Made by a program: the position numbers and the translations under genes. From NCBI RefSeq assembly GCF_017539065.1, contig NZ_JAFYHP010000003.1, positions 17,119 to 81,118 of the forward strand: a stretch of DNA of 64,000 bases, read 5' to 3'. The notes beneath the pieces are model-generated. The model ran no database searches. It was not told the origin of the DNA and saw nothing but the letters and a program-made list of their open reading frames with translations. Shown here in pieces: positions 45,506 to 56,277 of this stretch. How positions within the stretch are numbered: position 1 is the first letter of the stretch; each line of letters starts with the position of its first letter. The DNA is from Methanobrevibacter sp. Lineage in GTDB: Archaea; Methanobacteriota; Methanobacteria; Methanobacteriales; Methanobacteriaceae.

Positions 45506-47314
45506 ATGGGGGCAAAACATATGATAATTGTCAGTTTGATACTGGCAATTTTAACAATGGGTGTTGCTAGTGCATCTGAAAATATGACTATGGATGATGT
45601 ATTAACAGATGAAAGCAATCAAATTGATATTGATATTGAAGATTATCCTGTATATGAAGATGACAATAGTGCAATTGTTCGGATATACTCTTCAGAGGAA
45701 TTATCTGGTGAAGTCAGTGTAAATATTGATGATTCTGAATACTTTAATGAGGATATTTCAAAATGCAGCAGATATGTTAACGAGGAATATCCAGATTTTT
45801 CTCATTACTATATCACACAAAAACAGTTAAATCCTAATTTAGGGATTGGAAACTATAATTTAACTGTGAAGTATAATAATTTATCTAAAAATGGAATCAT
45901 TACAGTCGAAAATATGATTGAAATTTCACATTCCATTATTCAAGGAGATGACGATATGAATCTATGTCAGATTCATGATAGCCAATTGCTAAATGGTACT
46001 GTTAGAATATTTTTAGATAATCATGAATATTTTAATATAAAGTTAAATGGAGAGGATAATAGATTTTCATCATATGGTTTTGAATGGACTGATTTGAAAC
46101 TTCCAAAAGACTTCCAATTCGGCATTTATAATGTAAAAGTGATATATGAAAAAAAGAACGGTAAAACTTATGTAAATGAAGCAAAATTAAATTATGATTA
46201 TGAATTTGATTTGTCCGCATGGGACGTGAATACTGTGACAACATATCCAAAAACCACTTTTAAAACAGATGTTTCAGTATATATCCATCTTCCAAGTGAT
46301 GCTAAAAGCAAAGTAACAGTTAAATTTAATGGCCAAACTTATAAAGTCACTGCAAAAGATGGTGAAATCAGATTTAAAATTAAAAATCTTCATTTAAAAA
46401 TTGGCGAATACTGCGTATATGCAACATACTCTGATTCAAAATATCCTAAAAGAACAATTAACAGCTCATTTACAATAAATCCTTCTGTAATCTATCTTGT
46501 AGAAATATCAGTTGGCGAAGATGAAGCTGTGCATATAGTTGTGCCAAAAGACTCCAAAGGAACTGCAACACTTTACAAGGCCAAAATTGTTGAAGATGAA
46601 GATGGAGATCAATTCCTGTCAATAGTAAAATCAATCAAAACAGTGAATATAGTAAATGGCCATGCTTCAATTTCACTTAAAGATTTGACCAGCGGATATC
46701 ATCATTTTTACTTAAACTATACTGTAAATGGTATAAACTTTGGAGAAGAAATGCATATTGAAGTAATGAAAAATTCAAAAAAGTATTCCTCAAGCATTAG
46801 TGCGAAAAAAATTAAAGTTGGTAAAACAACAACACTTACTTTTAAAGGTCCTAAAAGTAGCACTAAAGCAAAAATATATCTGAATGATAAATTATACAAA
46901 AAAGCAAGTTTAAGTAAAGGTAAAATTAAACAAACTTTCAAGTGTTTGAAATCAGGAATTTATAAAATAAGCGTTAGATACTCTAAATCAAAGGTATTCT
47001 ACTCAAAAACATTTTATGTGACAGTTAAAGCAAAAACAATAAAATTAACCCTAAAAAAAGTAAAAGTTAAACTGTCCGCTGAAAAATTAACTATTAAATC
47101 CGCCTTGAAGATAGATGGCAAAAAAGCTAAAAACAAAAAAATCAAATTCAAATTCAACAAAAAAACATACACTGCAAAAACTAATAATAAAGGTATTGCA
47201 AAAATTACAATTGCTAAAAAAATACTCAAAAAATTAAAAGAAGGTCAAAAAGTCACTTATAAATCATCCTATGGTGGAAAAACTGTGAAACAAACTGTGA
47301 AAGTAAAAAGATAA
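45506..47314 (+). CDS. Adhesin-like secreted Ig-domain surface protein
   Basis: A 602-residue extracellular protein. A signal-like segment (MIIVSLILAILTMGVASAS) follows a four-residue start with a second ATG, either of which could be used. Several Ig/beta-sandwich-like repeats rich in Val/Thr/Lys follow. The C-terminal domain is strongly basic (YKSSYGGKTVKQTVKVKR end), as in the large adhesin-like families of gut Methanobrevibacter. It has no C-terminal membrane helix or LPxTG-type motif; the basic end may bind pseudomurein. This is a smaller member than many of the family. Confidence 0.8.
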   Translation: MGAKHMIIVSLILAILTMGVASASENMTMDDVLTDESNQIDIDIEDYPVYEDDNSAIVRIYSSEELSGEVSVNIDDSEYFNEDISKCSRYVNEEYPDFSHYYITQKQLNPNLGIGNYNLTVKYNNLSKNGIITVENMIEISHSIIQGDDDMNLCQIHDSQLLNGTVRIFLDNHEYFNIKLNGEDNRFSSYGFEWTDLKLPKDFQFGIYNVKVIYEKKNGKTYVNEAKLNYDYEFDLSAWDVNTVTTYPKTTFKTDVSVYIHLPSDAKSKVTVKFNGQTYKVTAKDGEIRFKIKNLHLKIGEYCVYATYSDSKYPKRTINSSFTINPSVIYLVEISVGEDEAVHIVVPKDSKGTATLYKAKIVEDEDGDQFLSIVKSIKTVNIVNGHASISLKDLTSGYHHFYLNYTVNGINFGEEMHIEVMKNSKKYSSSISAKKIKVGKTTTLTFKGPKSSTKAKIYLNDKLYKKASLSKGKIKQTFKCLKSGIYKISVRYSKSKVFYSKTFYVTVKAKTIKLTLKKVKVKLSAEKLTIKSALKIDGKKAKNKKIKFKFNKKTYTAKTNNKGIAKITIAKKILKKLKEGQKVTYKSSYGGKTVKQTVKVKR

Positions 47315-47631
47315 TGATTCTTATCATTATATTTGGAATTGAATCCTTTTTTCTGAAATTTTCAAAACCAAATACACAATTGCACCACATGTTTAAATTA
47401 ACTAAGTAATTCAAAATATAATTTAAATTAAATACTTTATTAATCATTATTTTCAATAATAACAAAATTATTTAGGAAATCCTTAAAATAAAGTAGTATA
47501 AACATGAAGAAATAAAAAATTAATAAAATTAAATTTTAATAACTTTCAGTAAATTTAATCGAAAAGTTTATATACTAACAAATTGTAATTAAAATATATC
47601 ATAAAAACTCATCTATAAGGAGTGTGAAATT
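47315..47631. promoter_or_regulatory. Spacer with sHSP promoter
   Basis: AT-rich spacer of 317 bp. Near its end is a strong rightward promoter: CGAAAAG (BRE-like) with TTTATATACT (TATA) at 47560-47577, and AAGGAGTG at about 47618-47625 before the ATG. The first 200 bp show nothing else. Confidence 0.55.
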
Positions 47632-48228
47632 ATGGTAGATTCCGAAACTATTGAAACCAAAATTTCTGATAAAAAAGAAGAATTTGAAGAAGAAATCGAA
47701 GAAGACGTCGAAGACGAAACCTTTGATGAAGAAGACGATTTAAGAAACAAATACGAAGAAAAGAAAGAAAAAGGTAAAAATATTGCAGATAATGTACTCA
47801 ATGATTTATACACCAGTATAGATGAATTCAAAGATTACATTAAAAATGTGCAAAAAAATGCAGATCAAAGATATGCTGATTACAAAAAAGCTACTGTTCA
47901 AACATTAGATGTTGACCTTATAGAAACTAAAGATATTTACTACATTAAAGCTGCAGTTCCAGGCGTTACAAAAGAAGATGTATCAATTGAAGCTGGAGAC
48001 AATGACATTAGCATTGAAACTACTTTCAAACCATACATTGAAGAATTTGAAGAAGACGAAACTGCTGAAGTAATCGCATCCTCCATTAAATCAGGCAGAT
48101 GTGTAAAAACTATCAGATTCGAAAACAGCATTGATTTAGAAAATATCACTGCAAAATTCGCAAACGGAACAGTTATCATAACTATTCCAAAATTAATAAT
48201 TCCAAAACATAAAGTAAATGTAGAATAA
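47632..48228 (+). CDS. Small heat-shock protein (Hsp20/alpha-crystallin)
   Basis: A 198-residue ATP-independent chaperone. An unusually acidic N-terminal extension (about residues 1-50, many Glu/Asp) precedes a helical linker and an alpha-crystallin domain (about 95-190) with AAVPGVTKEDVSIEAGDNDI, FENSIDLENITAKFANGTVIITIPK. Most sHSPs carry a hydrophobic N-terminus instead. A hairpin terminator overlaps its end. Confidence 0.92.
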   Translation: MVDSETIETKISDKKEEFEEEIEEDVEDETFDEEDDLRNKYEEKKEKGKNIADNVLNDLYTSIDEFKDYIKNVQKNADQRYADYKKATVQTLDVDLIETKDIYYIKAAVPGVTKEDVSIEAGDNDISIETTFKPYIEEFEEDETAEVIASSIKSGRCVKTIRFENSIDLENITAKFANGTVIITIPKLIIPKHKVNVE

Positions 48229-48252
48229 ATTTTCTACATTTTATCTCTTTTT
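48216..48252 (+). terminator. Hairpin terminator of the sHSP gene
   Basis: Arms AAATGTAGAA (48216-48225) and TTCTACATTT (48232-48241) with a six-base loop, then a T-run. It overlaps the stop codon. Confidence 0.7.
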
Positions 48253-48263
48253 TTAAAAAAAAA

Positions 48264-49274
48264 TTAATATCTCACTTTTCCAATGTGTCTTGTTGCACCT
48301 GGATCTTCACCATTATAATGTGCTAAATAGTATACAAACCATTCTAAAGGAATTACTAAGATAAACGGAGATAATAATCTATCAACATCCGCATAATCTT
48401 TTAATTCATAAAGAAGTATTTTTAATTTTAAGTTTTCAGAAAAGTCTATAGCTTTTTGAGTAATTTCATCAGACTCAAAATCTGATTTTAAAATTATGAT
48501 TGGAACATCTTTTTCAGCACGTTCGATTAAGCCATGTCTAAATTCCGCAGAATATTCCGGACAAGCATGTTTTATGGCTCCTTCCATAAGCATTGTCATT
48601 GCTAACTTATAAGCAAGTCCGAAGTTTGGACCGCTGCCTAAACAATAAAAAATATCCTCTTTTTTAAAGTCTTGAGCTAATAACCTATTTTCATATTCTG
48701 TTGTTTTTAATAACTCCTCAAGTGTATCCGGCATTTCAGATAATTGGCTTAATAAAGTGTCTTTTGCTTCATAATCACTAGCGGCGAATAGAATCTGATA
48801 TAAACAGGCAAGTTGAGTGATGTAAGTTTTTGTTCCTAAAATTGCAGTTTCTGTTTCGCATCTTGTTATAATTGGAGTTTTAGCTTCTTTAATCATGGAA
48901 CTTTCAGGTTCATTAGAAATAGAAACAGTGTGCACATTAAATTCATTAGCTCTTCTAAGTGAAGCGAGAGTATCTGCAGTTTCGCCTGATTGAGAAGTAA
49001 AAATAGCTAAAGAATTCTCATTTTCAACTAACTTTTTATTATAATAAAATTCATAACCGGTGTAAACTTCTATATCAATATTTGTACTAGACATCCTTAT
49101 AGCGTCTCTTACACTATAACATGTTGAAATAGAACTTCCGCAACCAATTAAATATACTTTGTCTACATCAGAAATCAATTTTGAAACTTCCTCCATTGTA
49201 GACATTTCACTTTCAAGGGTTTTTCTAAGTGAGTCTGGTTGTTCCATCATCTCATCATACATCTTATATTTCAT
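48264..49274 (-). CDS. SIS-domain sugar-phosphate isomerase-like protein
   Basis: A 336-residue protein with two SIS domains like the isomerase half of GlmS or AgaS/Frl[17 protein letters not shown] start, then [13 protein letters not shown] and [14 protein letters not shown] (phosphosugar loops), [14 protein letters not shown], a second SIS loop [10 protein letters not shown], and [14 protein letters not shown]. No glutaminase domain, so it may be an aldose-ketose isomerase or a deaminase of an amino-sugar phosphate. Convergent with sHSP. Confidence 0.85.
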   Translation of the reverse strand: MKYKMYDEMMEQPDSLRKTLESEMSTMEEVSKLISDVDKVYLIGCGSSISTCYSVRDAIRMSSTNIDIEVYTGYEFYYNKKLVENENSLAIFTSQSGETADTLASLRRANEFNVHTVSISNEPESSMIKEAKTPIITRCETETAILGTKTYITQLACLYQILFAASDYEAKDTLLSQLSEMPDTLEELLKTTEYENRLLAQDFKKEDIFYCLGSGPNFGLAYKLAMTMLMEGAIKHACPEYSAEFRHGLIERAEKDVPIIILKSDFESDEITQKAIDFSENLKLKILLYELKDYADVDRLLSPFILVIPLEWFVYYLAHYNGEDPGATRHIGKVRY

Positions 49275-49357
49275 AGCCTAAACTCCTTAAAATTAAATAT
49301 TATAATCTATATATATGTTAATTAAGATATAAAAAGGTTTTTTAAACAAATCAAATA

Positions 49358-49993
49358 ATGATAAAAATGAAAATTAATTTAGCTTCAATTGGAATGGAAA
49401 AAGGCAGACAATACGAGACAATAATCACTACAAGAAATCCGGACGGCAGTAAAAATGCAGCACCTATCGGTGTAATTTATGCAGGCGATGATAAAATTAT
49501 CACTAGAATTTTCAAAGGAAGCCACACCTTAGACAATATGATTCGTGAAAAAGAGTTTGTTGTAAATATTACCCACAATCCGGAATTATTTACTGTTTCC
49601 CTGCTTGGAAATTTGCCTCAGGATTATTTTAACGATGACTATTCGCTGAAATGTGGAGATGCATATTTTAAATGTAAGGCCACCAGTTTTACGGAAGCTG
49701 TAAAACAGAGCGATCCAATAAAAAAGAAAGGAGAAGCGATTGTAACTAAATCAGAAGTGATTGATATGGTTATTGATAAACCCGTTAAAGCAATGAATAG
49801 AGGATTTGGATATGTTATTGAATCTTTAGCTAACTTAACACGCTTTGATTTGGTTGATGATGCTCAAAAAGAAAAGTATATAACTCGTTTTAAAGAATCA
49901 AATCGGGTTGTCTTAAAAGTCGGAAGAAAAGAAGATATAAAAGCAATGCAAGAAATAAAAAAAGAATTAATAAAAAGAGGTTATGACCTCTAA
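49358..49993 (+). CDS. DUF447-family protein
   Basis: A 211-residue protein of the DUF447 family, a split-barrel flavin-like fold found in methanogens and C1 users. Landmarks: [43 protein letters not shown], and a C-terminal helix. It may act on a tetrahydromethanopterin or flavin compound; function is not established. MIK before the second Met may be leader; either ATG is possible. Its stop overlaps the ade stop by 4 bp. Confidence 0.8.
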   Translation: MIKMKINLASIGMEKGRQYETIITTRNPDGSKNAAPIGVIYAGDDKIITRIFKGSHTLDNMIREKEFVVNITHNPELFTVSLLGNLPQDYFNDDYSLKCGDAYFKCKATSFTEAVKQSDPIKKKGEAIVTKSEVIDMVIDKPVKAMNRGFGYVIESLANLTRFDLVDDAQKEKYITRFKESNRVVLKVGRKEDIKAMQEIKKELIKRGYDL

Positions 49994-51705
49994 TTAATAA
50001 TTACATCTATAAATTCAAAATTGTCTCCATCGAATAATCCCTTATCTGAAATCTTAATTGATGGAATAACAAGTAATGCCATGAATGCCATTGTCATAAA
50101 TGGCGCTTCCAATTGACAGCCTAATGCTTTTGTCATATTATGCAAAATGCCTAATTTATCAGCAACATCAAATGCATCTTCATCAGACATCAGTCCTGCA
50201 ATAGGAAGAGGTAATGAATCATTAAAATCTTCACTGACGACAGCAATGCCTCCTTTATCGTCGATTACTTGATTAACTGCATTTGCCATCATTTCTGAGT
50301 TATAACCAACCACAATTATATTATGTGAGTCGTGGGCAACTGATGAAGCAATAGCTCCTTTTTTAAGTCCAAAACCTTTAATAAATGCATTAGCAACAGT
50401 GTTTCCACCATAACGTTCTACAACAGCTATTTTTAAAACATCTTGGTAAATATCAGGTTGTACAATGCCATTTTCAACAGATAATTTTGCAGTGGTTCGT
50501 TTAGTTAATAAATCCCCATCAAAGCACTCAATTACATTGACCTCGCATTCATCACCCTCATAATGTATATCAAAATCACTAGCAGTTTTTTTAGATGCAT
50601 TAATTGTATTTTTAGATTCGAATTCAGGAACCTCAAATAGAACGTTTTCTCCATCAAACACACATTCTCCGCCGATATATGTTTTTAAGACATTGCAATC
50701 ATATACACTATCAACAATTATAAAATCTGCTTTTGCACCTTCTGTAATAACTCCGCAATTTAAATTGTAATGATATGCGGGATTGATTGTTACCATATTA
50801 ATAGCTTTTAAAACATCAATTCCCAAACTAACTGCTTTTTTAATTGATAAATTTAGATGGCCTTTAATTAAATCATTCGGATGTTTATCATCACTAACTA
50901 TAAAATCAAATAGTGGAGAGTATACTTTTCTCTCGAATATGTCCCTAAATGGAATAGTCATAGGTCCCTCATTTTCAAGTAATGAAATGCCTTCATCTAT
51001 ATTAAAAAGACACTCCATATCCATAGCAGATGAACCGTCACGAACCATAATTTTCATACCTTTCATCTTTTTCTCGAGAGCTTCCAGAATGTTACTGCAT
51101 TCATGATCAGTACTGATGCCGTGTTTAAGGTATTCATCTAAATCTTCACGGGAAAGTAATGGTGCATGACCGTCAATCGGTTTTCCATACTGTTTTGCAA
51201 ACTCTAACTTTTTAAGTACTTCCTCATCGCCATTTATCACACCTGGAAAATTCATCATTTCCCCCAATGCAACAATTTCATCTTTTTTAAGTAAATATTC
51301 AATATCTGATGAATCTAAAATAGCTCCAGAAGTTTCAAATGAGGTAGCAGGCACACAAGAAGGAGCTGTGAAATAAAAATTAAAAGGAACTTTACTTGCA
51401 TTTTCAATCATTGCTTCAATACCTTCAATGCCTAAAACATTAGCTATCTCATGAGGATCGCAAACAACACCTGTAGTACCATGACGTACTGCAATTTTGG
51501 CAAATTGCGCCGGAGTTATCATACTGCTTTCAATATGAATATGGGAATCAATAAATCCTGGAATCATTAATCCTTTAACATCAACAAATGAGGTTTCATC
51601 GATTGTTATAGGAGTGACCTCCGTAAATATGCCATTTTCAATTGTGATTCTTGCGGGATAGATAGTATCAGATATTACATCAAGGATATAAGCTGTAAAT
51701 GACAT
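49990..51705 (-). CDS. ade: Adenine deaminase
   Basis: A 571-residue amidohydrolase converting adenine to hypoxanthine. Metal ligands in [61 protein letters not shown]; a late [10 protein letters not shown]. Lies just before (downstream of) an ornithine cyclodeaminase-like gene on the same strand, and near a purine permease at 57.2 kb, fitting purine salvage. Confidence 0.93.
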   Translation of the reverse strand: MSFTAYILDVISDTIYPARITIENGIFTEVTPITIDETSFVDVKGLMIPGFIDSHIHIESSMITPAQFAKIAVRHGTTGVVCDPHEIANVLGIEGIEAMIENASKVPFNFYFTAPSCVPATSFETSGAILDSSDIEYLLKKDEIVALGEMMNFPGVINGDEEVLKKLEFAKQYGKPIDGHAPLLSREDLDEYLKHGISTDHECSNILEALEKKMKGMKIMVRDGSSAMDMECLFNIDEGISLLENEGPMTIPFRDIFERKVYSPLFDFIVSDDKHPNDLIKGHLNLSIKKAVSLGIDVLKAINMVTINPAYHYNLNCGVITEGAKADFIIVDSVYDCNVLKTYIGGECVFDGENVLFEVPEFESKNTINASKKTASDFDIHYEGDECEVNVIECFDGDLLTKRTTAKLSVENGIVQPDIYQDVLKIAVVERYGGNTVANAFIKGFGLKKGAIASSVAHDSHNIIVVGYNSEMMANAVNQVIDDKGGIAVVSEDFNDSLPLPIAGLMSDEDAFDVADKLGILHNMTKALGCQLEAPFMTMAFMALLVIPSIKISDKGLFDGDNFEFIDVIIN

Positions 51706-51707
51706 GA

Positions 51708-52928
51708 TTAGTCCTCCTGTAGTGCATTGTAAAGCAATGGTAAAAATGTACCGATGTCTGTAACAATCCCAACCACCTGTGCACTGCCCCTATCTGATAA
51801 TTTAGTAACAGTAGAAGGATTAATATCAACACAGATACTTTTAACTCTTGAAGGAAGCAAGTTACCAGTTGCAATTGAATGGAGCATTGTAGCAATCATG
51901 ATAACCATGTCAACTTCTTGAGCATAATGCCTCATTAACTTTTGTGACTCTGCAGTATCAGTTATTACATCAGGCAAAGGACCATCATCGCGTATTGAAC
52001 CTGCTAAAACAAATGGAACATCATTTTTAATACATTCATACATGATTCCGCCAGTTAATGTTCCATCTTCAACTGCATTTTTAATAGAACCTGAGTTGTT
52101 AATTCTGTTAATTGCTCTCATGTGATGAGTATGGCCGTGAGCTACAATTTTACCGGTTTCAACTTCAATACCTAATGAAGTCCCGAATAAATTGGATTCG
52201 ATATCGTGAGTAGCCAGAGCATTACCTGCCATAATCACATCAATATAACCTTCTTTAACTAAAGCAGCCAAATATTTGCCGGAACCTGTGTGAACAATAG
52301 CCGGTCCTCCAACGATTCCAATTTTACCGCCTTTAGCTTTGATTTCTTTCATTTCACGAGCAATACCATTGATTAGATTCATTAAAGGTTTTTCTGAAGA
52401 AACTTCACTGTTCATGAACTCGAAAACTTGTTGTTCCTCTCTTAATCTTTGAGGAGGTGTAACTTTAACACCATCAAGACCAACGACTATCATGTCTCCT
52501 TTCTTAATGCTGGCAATTGGCTTTACAACTGCACGTTTTGTTTTTTGGTCGACAACAACTAAACAGTCCATTTCAATTTCTTCAACTAAAATCCATTCCC
52601 CATCGTAGAAAATATGAGTAGTGTGATTGGATGAAGAATAAAAACCTTCAGGAGCAACTTTATCTTTTGGTGCTGGAACAAGGTTAACTTCCTTAATCTC
52701 ATCAATAGATGCGCCAAGTACAGATAATTCGTCTAAAATAGATTCTAACAATTCAGGAGAATCTGCTGAAACTTCAATTTTCGCATGACTTTCATCTGTT
52801 TTTTTACGTCCAACATCGATTTCTAAAATATCAAATTCTCCTCCGTTGTCCATGATTATACCCATTGTTTTGGTTAAAGTCAATGAGTCGATAATATGGC
52901 CCGAAAGCTCAATAGTTCTTTTTTCCAT
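51708..52928 (-). CDS. AgrE-type ornithine cyclodeaminase (LOR/SDH family, TIGR00300)
   Basis: A 406-residue protein with an N-terminal LOR/SDH-region domain ([22 protein letters not shown]) and a Rossmann-like C-terminal half ([68 protein letters not shown]). The family was shown to convert ornithine to proline and ammonia in methanogens and cyanobacteria. GGAGCATATTGTT precedes the ATG at 52928, so I reject the one at 52943. The next gene starts 3 bp after its stop. Confidence 0.82.
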   Translation of the reverse strand: MEKRTIELSGHIIDSLTLTKTMGIIMDNGGEFDILEIDVGRKKTDESHAKIEVSADSPELLESILDELSVLGASIDEIKEVNLVPAPKDKVAPEGFYSSSNHTTHIFYDGEWILVEEIEMDCLVVVDQKTKRAVVKPIASIKKGDMIVVGLDGVKVTPPQRLREEQQVFEFMNSEVSSEKPLMNLINGIAREMKEIKAKGGKIGIVGGPAIVHTGSGKYLAALVKEGYIDVIMAGNALATHDIESNLFGTSLGIEVETGKIVAHGHTHHMRAINRINNSGSIKNAVEDGTLTGGIMYECIKNDVPFVLAGSIRDDGPLPDVITDTAESQKLMRHYAQEVDMVIMIATMLHSIATGNLLPSRVKSICVDINPSTVTKLSDRGSAQVVGIVTDIGTFLPLLYNALQED

Positions 52929-53037
52929 AACAATATGCTCCATTTTTAGTTAATATTATAATTTTGATTTTGGTGATATTTAATGATATTGTTATAGTTT
53001 AAAAAAAAGTAAAATAGAAAAATATTTTTGATTTTTT

Positions 53038-53805
53038 CTATTTGTATAAATGGTTATTCTTTTTCTCAACAAGAACTGTTTTTAAAGCATTAGCATTATA
53101 TGTTTTGAATTCAATAGCTTGATCTTTTAAAGTTAACACAACCAATTCATTTTCACCATGAATTTTAGTTGATATATGTTTAATTTCATCAAAACCAAGA
53201 GAAAATTTTCCTGAAATAATTAATTCATTATCATTAATTAATAAATCCGCTAACACCCAAGACATTTTCTCATAATTAGAATTAATAATTCCTCCTATAA
53301 ATGCACCAGCACCAACAATAATTAATCCTGCGCCTAAAGTAGTACCAATTAATCCAATTGATGCTGCTGCACCAACAAGGCCTGCACCAGCACCTATAAC
53401 TTCACCAGACAATAATTTTTTTAATTTATCTTCAGTTTCGGAATCTGATGCAGGAAAAGCAATTTTTGTTGAATGATTTTTGTAAATATAATCTAAGGAC
53501 TCCTCATAACTATATTTTTTAAAATGAATTTCATTTCCATCTGATTTGAAATTATTAGCTATTGAATATCCTGCACCTTCAACAAAATCTTTTGTAGATT
53601 TAGAAATGTTAGATGTAGATTCTTTTACCTTTCCTAATTGATTTAATCCAAAATGTTTAATTTTTTTAAATGAATTTTCGTTAGGTGTCGATTCTATATT
53701 TTGTAAGGTGCTTTCAATTGAGATTTCAACCTTTGCACCGCAGGTATAGCAAAAAGTAGAACCCTGTTCTACTTTTGAACCACAATTTTTACAAATATTT
53801 TCCAC
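53038..53805 (-). CDS. Zinc-ribbon protein with glycine-rich membrane segment (cluster gene 6)
   Basis: A 255-residue protein: an N-terminal zinc ribbon (CKNCG and CYTCG, residues 5-25), a long soluble linker, then a Gly/Ala-rich hydrophobic stretch (about residues 135-172) that looks like a glycine-zipper membrane hairpin, and a short C-terminal domain with EIKHISTKIHGENELVVLTL, possibly a PH-like strand set. Unknown function. Last gene of the zinc-ribbon cluster, overlapping its neighbour by one base. Confidence 0.75.
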   Translation of the reverse strand: MENICKNCGSKVEQGSTFCYTCGAKVEISIESTLQNIESTPNENSFKKIKHFGLNQLGKVKESTSNISKSTKDFVEGAGYSIANNFKSDGNEIHFKKYSYEESLDYIYKNHSTKIAFPASDSETEDKLKKLLSGEVIGAGAGLVGAAASIGLIGTTLGAGLIIVGAGAFIGGIINSNYEKMSWVLADLLINDNELIISGKFSLGFDEIKHISTKIHGENELVVLTLKDQAIEFKTYNANALKTVLVEKKNNHLYK

Positions 53806-54545
53806 TACAGCATTCCCCTAAAATTCTTAGTAATGTTTAGAATACTTTCTTTAAGATAAATATTTGAAATATATGCAATTACAACACCCAAAATAACAAG
53901 GATTATTAAATGACTTCCTAAAAATCCTTCATAAAACCCTGCTACGAATGCTCCATACATTACTTCTACCAATGGGTTTTCTAAGATACCTAAAATTAAA
54001 CCAACGATTAAACCGAATATTATTGCATTTGCTTCATTATCAATTGCTGCAGCAAAGAATCCTACACTCAATATTATTGCTATTACAAAGGAAAGCCATG
54101 ATAATCCAATTAACAAACCAATTAATGATAAGATAATTGATGCAACTAATGCAACAGCAGTGGGTTTTATAATTGTATTCAAATCAATCTTATCAGCAAA
54201 AGATTTATTTGTGGAAGTTAATTCTTGTTTGTTTTTTTCGCCGGTGAAAATATTAGCACCACATTCTGGACAAAATGTAATATCTTCTTCAACTGGCACT
54301 CCACAATTTGGACAAACTTTTGTTATTTGTTTTTTCACAATATTGACTTTTGTTCCACAAACTGAACAGAATAAAGTGTTTTCAGACAATTCTGACCCAC
54401 AATTTTCACATTTTAACACATCATCTTTGATGTCCTCAGTTTTCTGCTCATTTTCTTGTTCGGTTTTAATCAAACTATTCCCACAATTTGGACAATTCTC
54501 AGAATCATCGGGAACATTCACTCCACAATTACTGCATTTAACCAT
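53805..54545 (-). CDS. Triple zinc-ribbon membrane protein (cluster gene 5)
   Basis: A 246-residue protein with three zinc ribbons (CSNCG/CPNCG, CENCG/CSVCG, CPNCG/CPECG) in the first 100 residues, then four or five hydrophobic segments (about 130-235). The ribbons would face the cytoplasm. Function unknown. GGTGATTAA precedes the ATG. It lies between a zinc-ribbon/SHOCT protein and another zinc-ribbon protein. Confidence 0.78.
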   Translation of the reverse strand: MVKCSNCGVNVPDDSENCPNCGNSLIKTEQENEQKTEDIKDDVLKCENCGSELSENTLFCSVCGTKVNIVKKQITKVCPNCGVPVEEDITFCPECGANIFTGEKNKQELTSTNKSFADKIDLNTIIKPTAVALVASIILSLIGLLIGLSWLSFVIAIILSVGFFAAAIDNEANAIIFGLIVGLILGILENPLVEVMYGAFVAGFYEGFLGSHLIILVILGVVIAYISNIYLKESILNITKNFRGML

Positions 54546-54556
54546 TTAATCACCAG

Positions 54557-55486
54557 TTAACCGAATAAAATTTCTTTTTTAAGTTGATCAAATTCTTCTT
54601 GAGATATAGCACCAGTTTCAAGTAATTCTTGGAATTCTTTTAATTGTTGTGCTTTACTTGGTTTGGCAGTTTGATTTTCAACAATAACTGTTTGAGGTTT
54701 ATCATTTAATGCTTCGTATAAGTCTACTAAATCTTGACCAAACTCATAACTTGGAAGTCTTATTTCATAAGAGGTATTATCAACTAATTTTATTAATAAC
54801 CTGTCAAACATATCTGCACTATCATTGTTTGCAACCATGTCTTTAAATCTAGTTGCTTTAAGAGATTGAATTTTATTTTCTAAGTCTCTTCTGATATCAT
54901 GAGGGGAGGTCCATGCTCTTTTGGTGATGTCTTCATATCTGCTTTCATCACCTAATCTTTTTGTTACCCTCATTGAAACAATTTTATCAAAGTAAAAGTT
55001 ATTTATTCCTGCGTTGACTTTTTCCCAATCTCTGTTATCAATTTCCATAAAAACAAATTTATTTTCTTTAATTATGAAAAATCCATCGATGATTGTTTCA
55101 TTACCTATATACGAATCTGGATTAAAACCGCTAAGATATTTATTCACTGTTTTATGTTTACTTGTAGATTTTTCAAGCATATTGAAACGTTTAACGCTTG
55201 TTAAGAAATAATCTTCATCTTTAATTCCGAATTCCTCTGCAAGTTTATCATATCTTGCCACTATTTCATCCCGTCTGGCATTCCATTCTTGTTGTTTAAA
55301 TGAAACTGAAGCACCATTATCTAATTTATACCCACATTCAACACAAAAGTTAGTGTTTTTATTGTTTTTAGTTCCACATTTTGGACAAATATCAGAAGAG
55401 ATTCCTACTTTGTCAACTTTTTCACCACAATTAAAACAAAAATCAGAACCTACAACTTCAGCTCCACAATTTTGACATTTAACCAT
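54557..55486 (-). CDS. Zinc-ribbon/PH-like/SHOCT protein (cluster gene 4)
   Basis: A 309-residue soluble protein: two zinc ribbons (CQNCG/CFNCG and CPKCG/CVECG, first 55 residues), a central region with IIDGFFIIKENKFVFMEIDNRDW and SYEIRLPSYEF that suggests a PH-like lipid or protein-binding barrel (about 130-270), and a C-terminal SHOCT helix pair (LKEFQELLETGAISQEEFDQLKKEIL). SHOCT ends occur in membrane-associated oligomerising proteins. Function unknown. GGTGATTCTTT precedes the ATG. Confidence 0.78.
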   Translation of the reverse strand: MVKCQNCGAEVVGSDFCFNCGEKVDKVGISSDICPKCGTKNNKNTNFCVECGYKLDNGASVSFKQQEWNARRDEIVARYDKLAEEFGIKDEDYFLTSVKRFNMLEKSTSKHKTVNKYLSGFNPDSYIGNETIIDGFFIIKENKFVFMEIDNRDWEKVNAGINNFYFDKIVSMRVTKRLGDESRYEDITKRAWTSPHDIRRDLENKIQSLKATRFKDMVANNDSADMFDRLLIKLVDNTSYEIRLPSYEFGQDLVDLYEALNDKPQTVIVENQTAKPSKAQQLKEFQELLETGAISQEEFDQLKKEILFG

Positions 55487-55492
55487 AAAGAA

Positions 55493-56044
55493 TCACCAAT
55501 TATTTTGATCAAATGTTTTTTTAATTTTATTTCCCCATGCATTTTCTTCAATACCTTTAACAGTAGAATCTAAATTACTGGACACATCAGCAATAGAACT
55601 ATTCAATGCATTGATTTTATTATCCATAATATCTATTTCTAATTTCATGAATCCTTTTTCGATATCAGTGTAAATCTTAGAAGTTTCCTCGGAAATCATC
55701 ACCACATCTGTTCCTTCATTTAACATATCCATTAATCTTAAAAATACATGTTCTTGGTGTTGTTTTTCATATTCTTTAATATCTGCAACACTGTAAATCC
55801 TGTCCAATAACATTTTAAGTACATTAATAAAATCTTCCCTATCAGAATGGTCATTTACATTATTTGGAAGAATATCTGTTTTAAGTAAAAATACAGACTG
55901 AATATCATCATTATCTTTCAATACTAAAGAATACCCTTTATTTGGTATATAAACCAACGCAATTGCTTGTTTTTCATAAATATCAATTTCAACTTTAGAA
56001 AATTCCTTTGGTATAGATAAGAACTCTAAGTTACGAACTAACAT
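55493..56044 (-). CDS. Unknown coiled-coil protein (cluster gene 3)
   Basis: A 183-residue protein without a recognised family. The N-terminal half looks beta-rich (a globular domain); the C-terminal half (about 110-183) is helical with heptad-like spacing (KLEIDIMDNKINALNSSIADVSSNLDS split over helices) and may be a coiled coil. AAGGTGGT precedes the ATG. Its stop is 6 bp before the zinc-ribbon/SHOCT gene. Confidence 0.7.
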   Translation of the reverse strand: MLVRNLEFLSIPKEFSKVEIDIYEKQAIALVYIPNKGYSLVLKDNDDIQSVFLLKTDILPNNVNDHSDREDFINVLKMLLDRIYSVADIKEYEKQHQEHVFLRLMDMLNEGTDVVMISEETSKIYTDIEKGFMKLEIDIMDNKINALNSSIADVSSNLDSTVKGIEENAWGNKIKKTFDQNNW

Positions 56045-56053
56045 TTTACCACC

Positions 56054-56269
56054 TTATTTTTTAATGAACTCCTTTGCAAATTTACCAATGAAGTAAACTA
56101 CTGCACCTATGATTAATATGATGATTAAAAAGTACAATAATCCTCCAATTCCCATAAGTAACGCTGGAATCAAATTACTCATAATAATTATTAAAAATAA
56201 TAAAACTATGAAAATAATAATAATTGACAAACCAACTCCCATATTCTCAAAGAAATCAAAAAAATCCAT
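56054..56269 (-). CDS. Small membrane protein (cluster gene 2)
   Basis: A 71-residue protein with two hydrophobic segments (about 14-34 and 37-62) and a short basic tail (FAKEFIKK), probably both ends on the cytoplasmic side. No family recognised. GAGGTAAATT overlaps the upstream stop, so it is translationally coupled to cluster gene 1. Confidence 0.7.
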   Translation of the reverse strand: MDFFDFFENMGVGLSIIIIFIVLLFLIIIMSNLIPALLMGIGGLLYFLIIILIIGAVVYFIGKFAKEFIKK

Positions 56270-56277
56270 AATTTACC

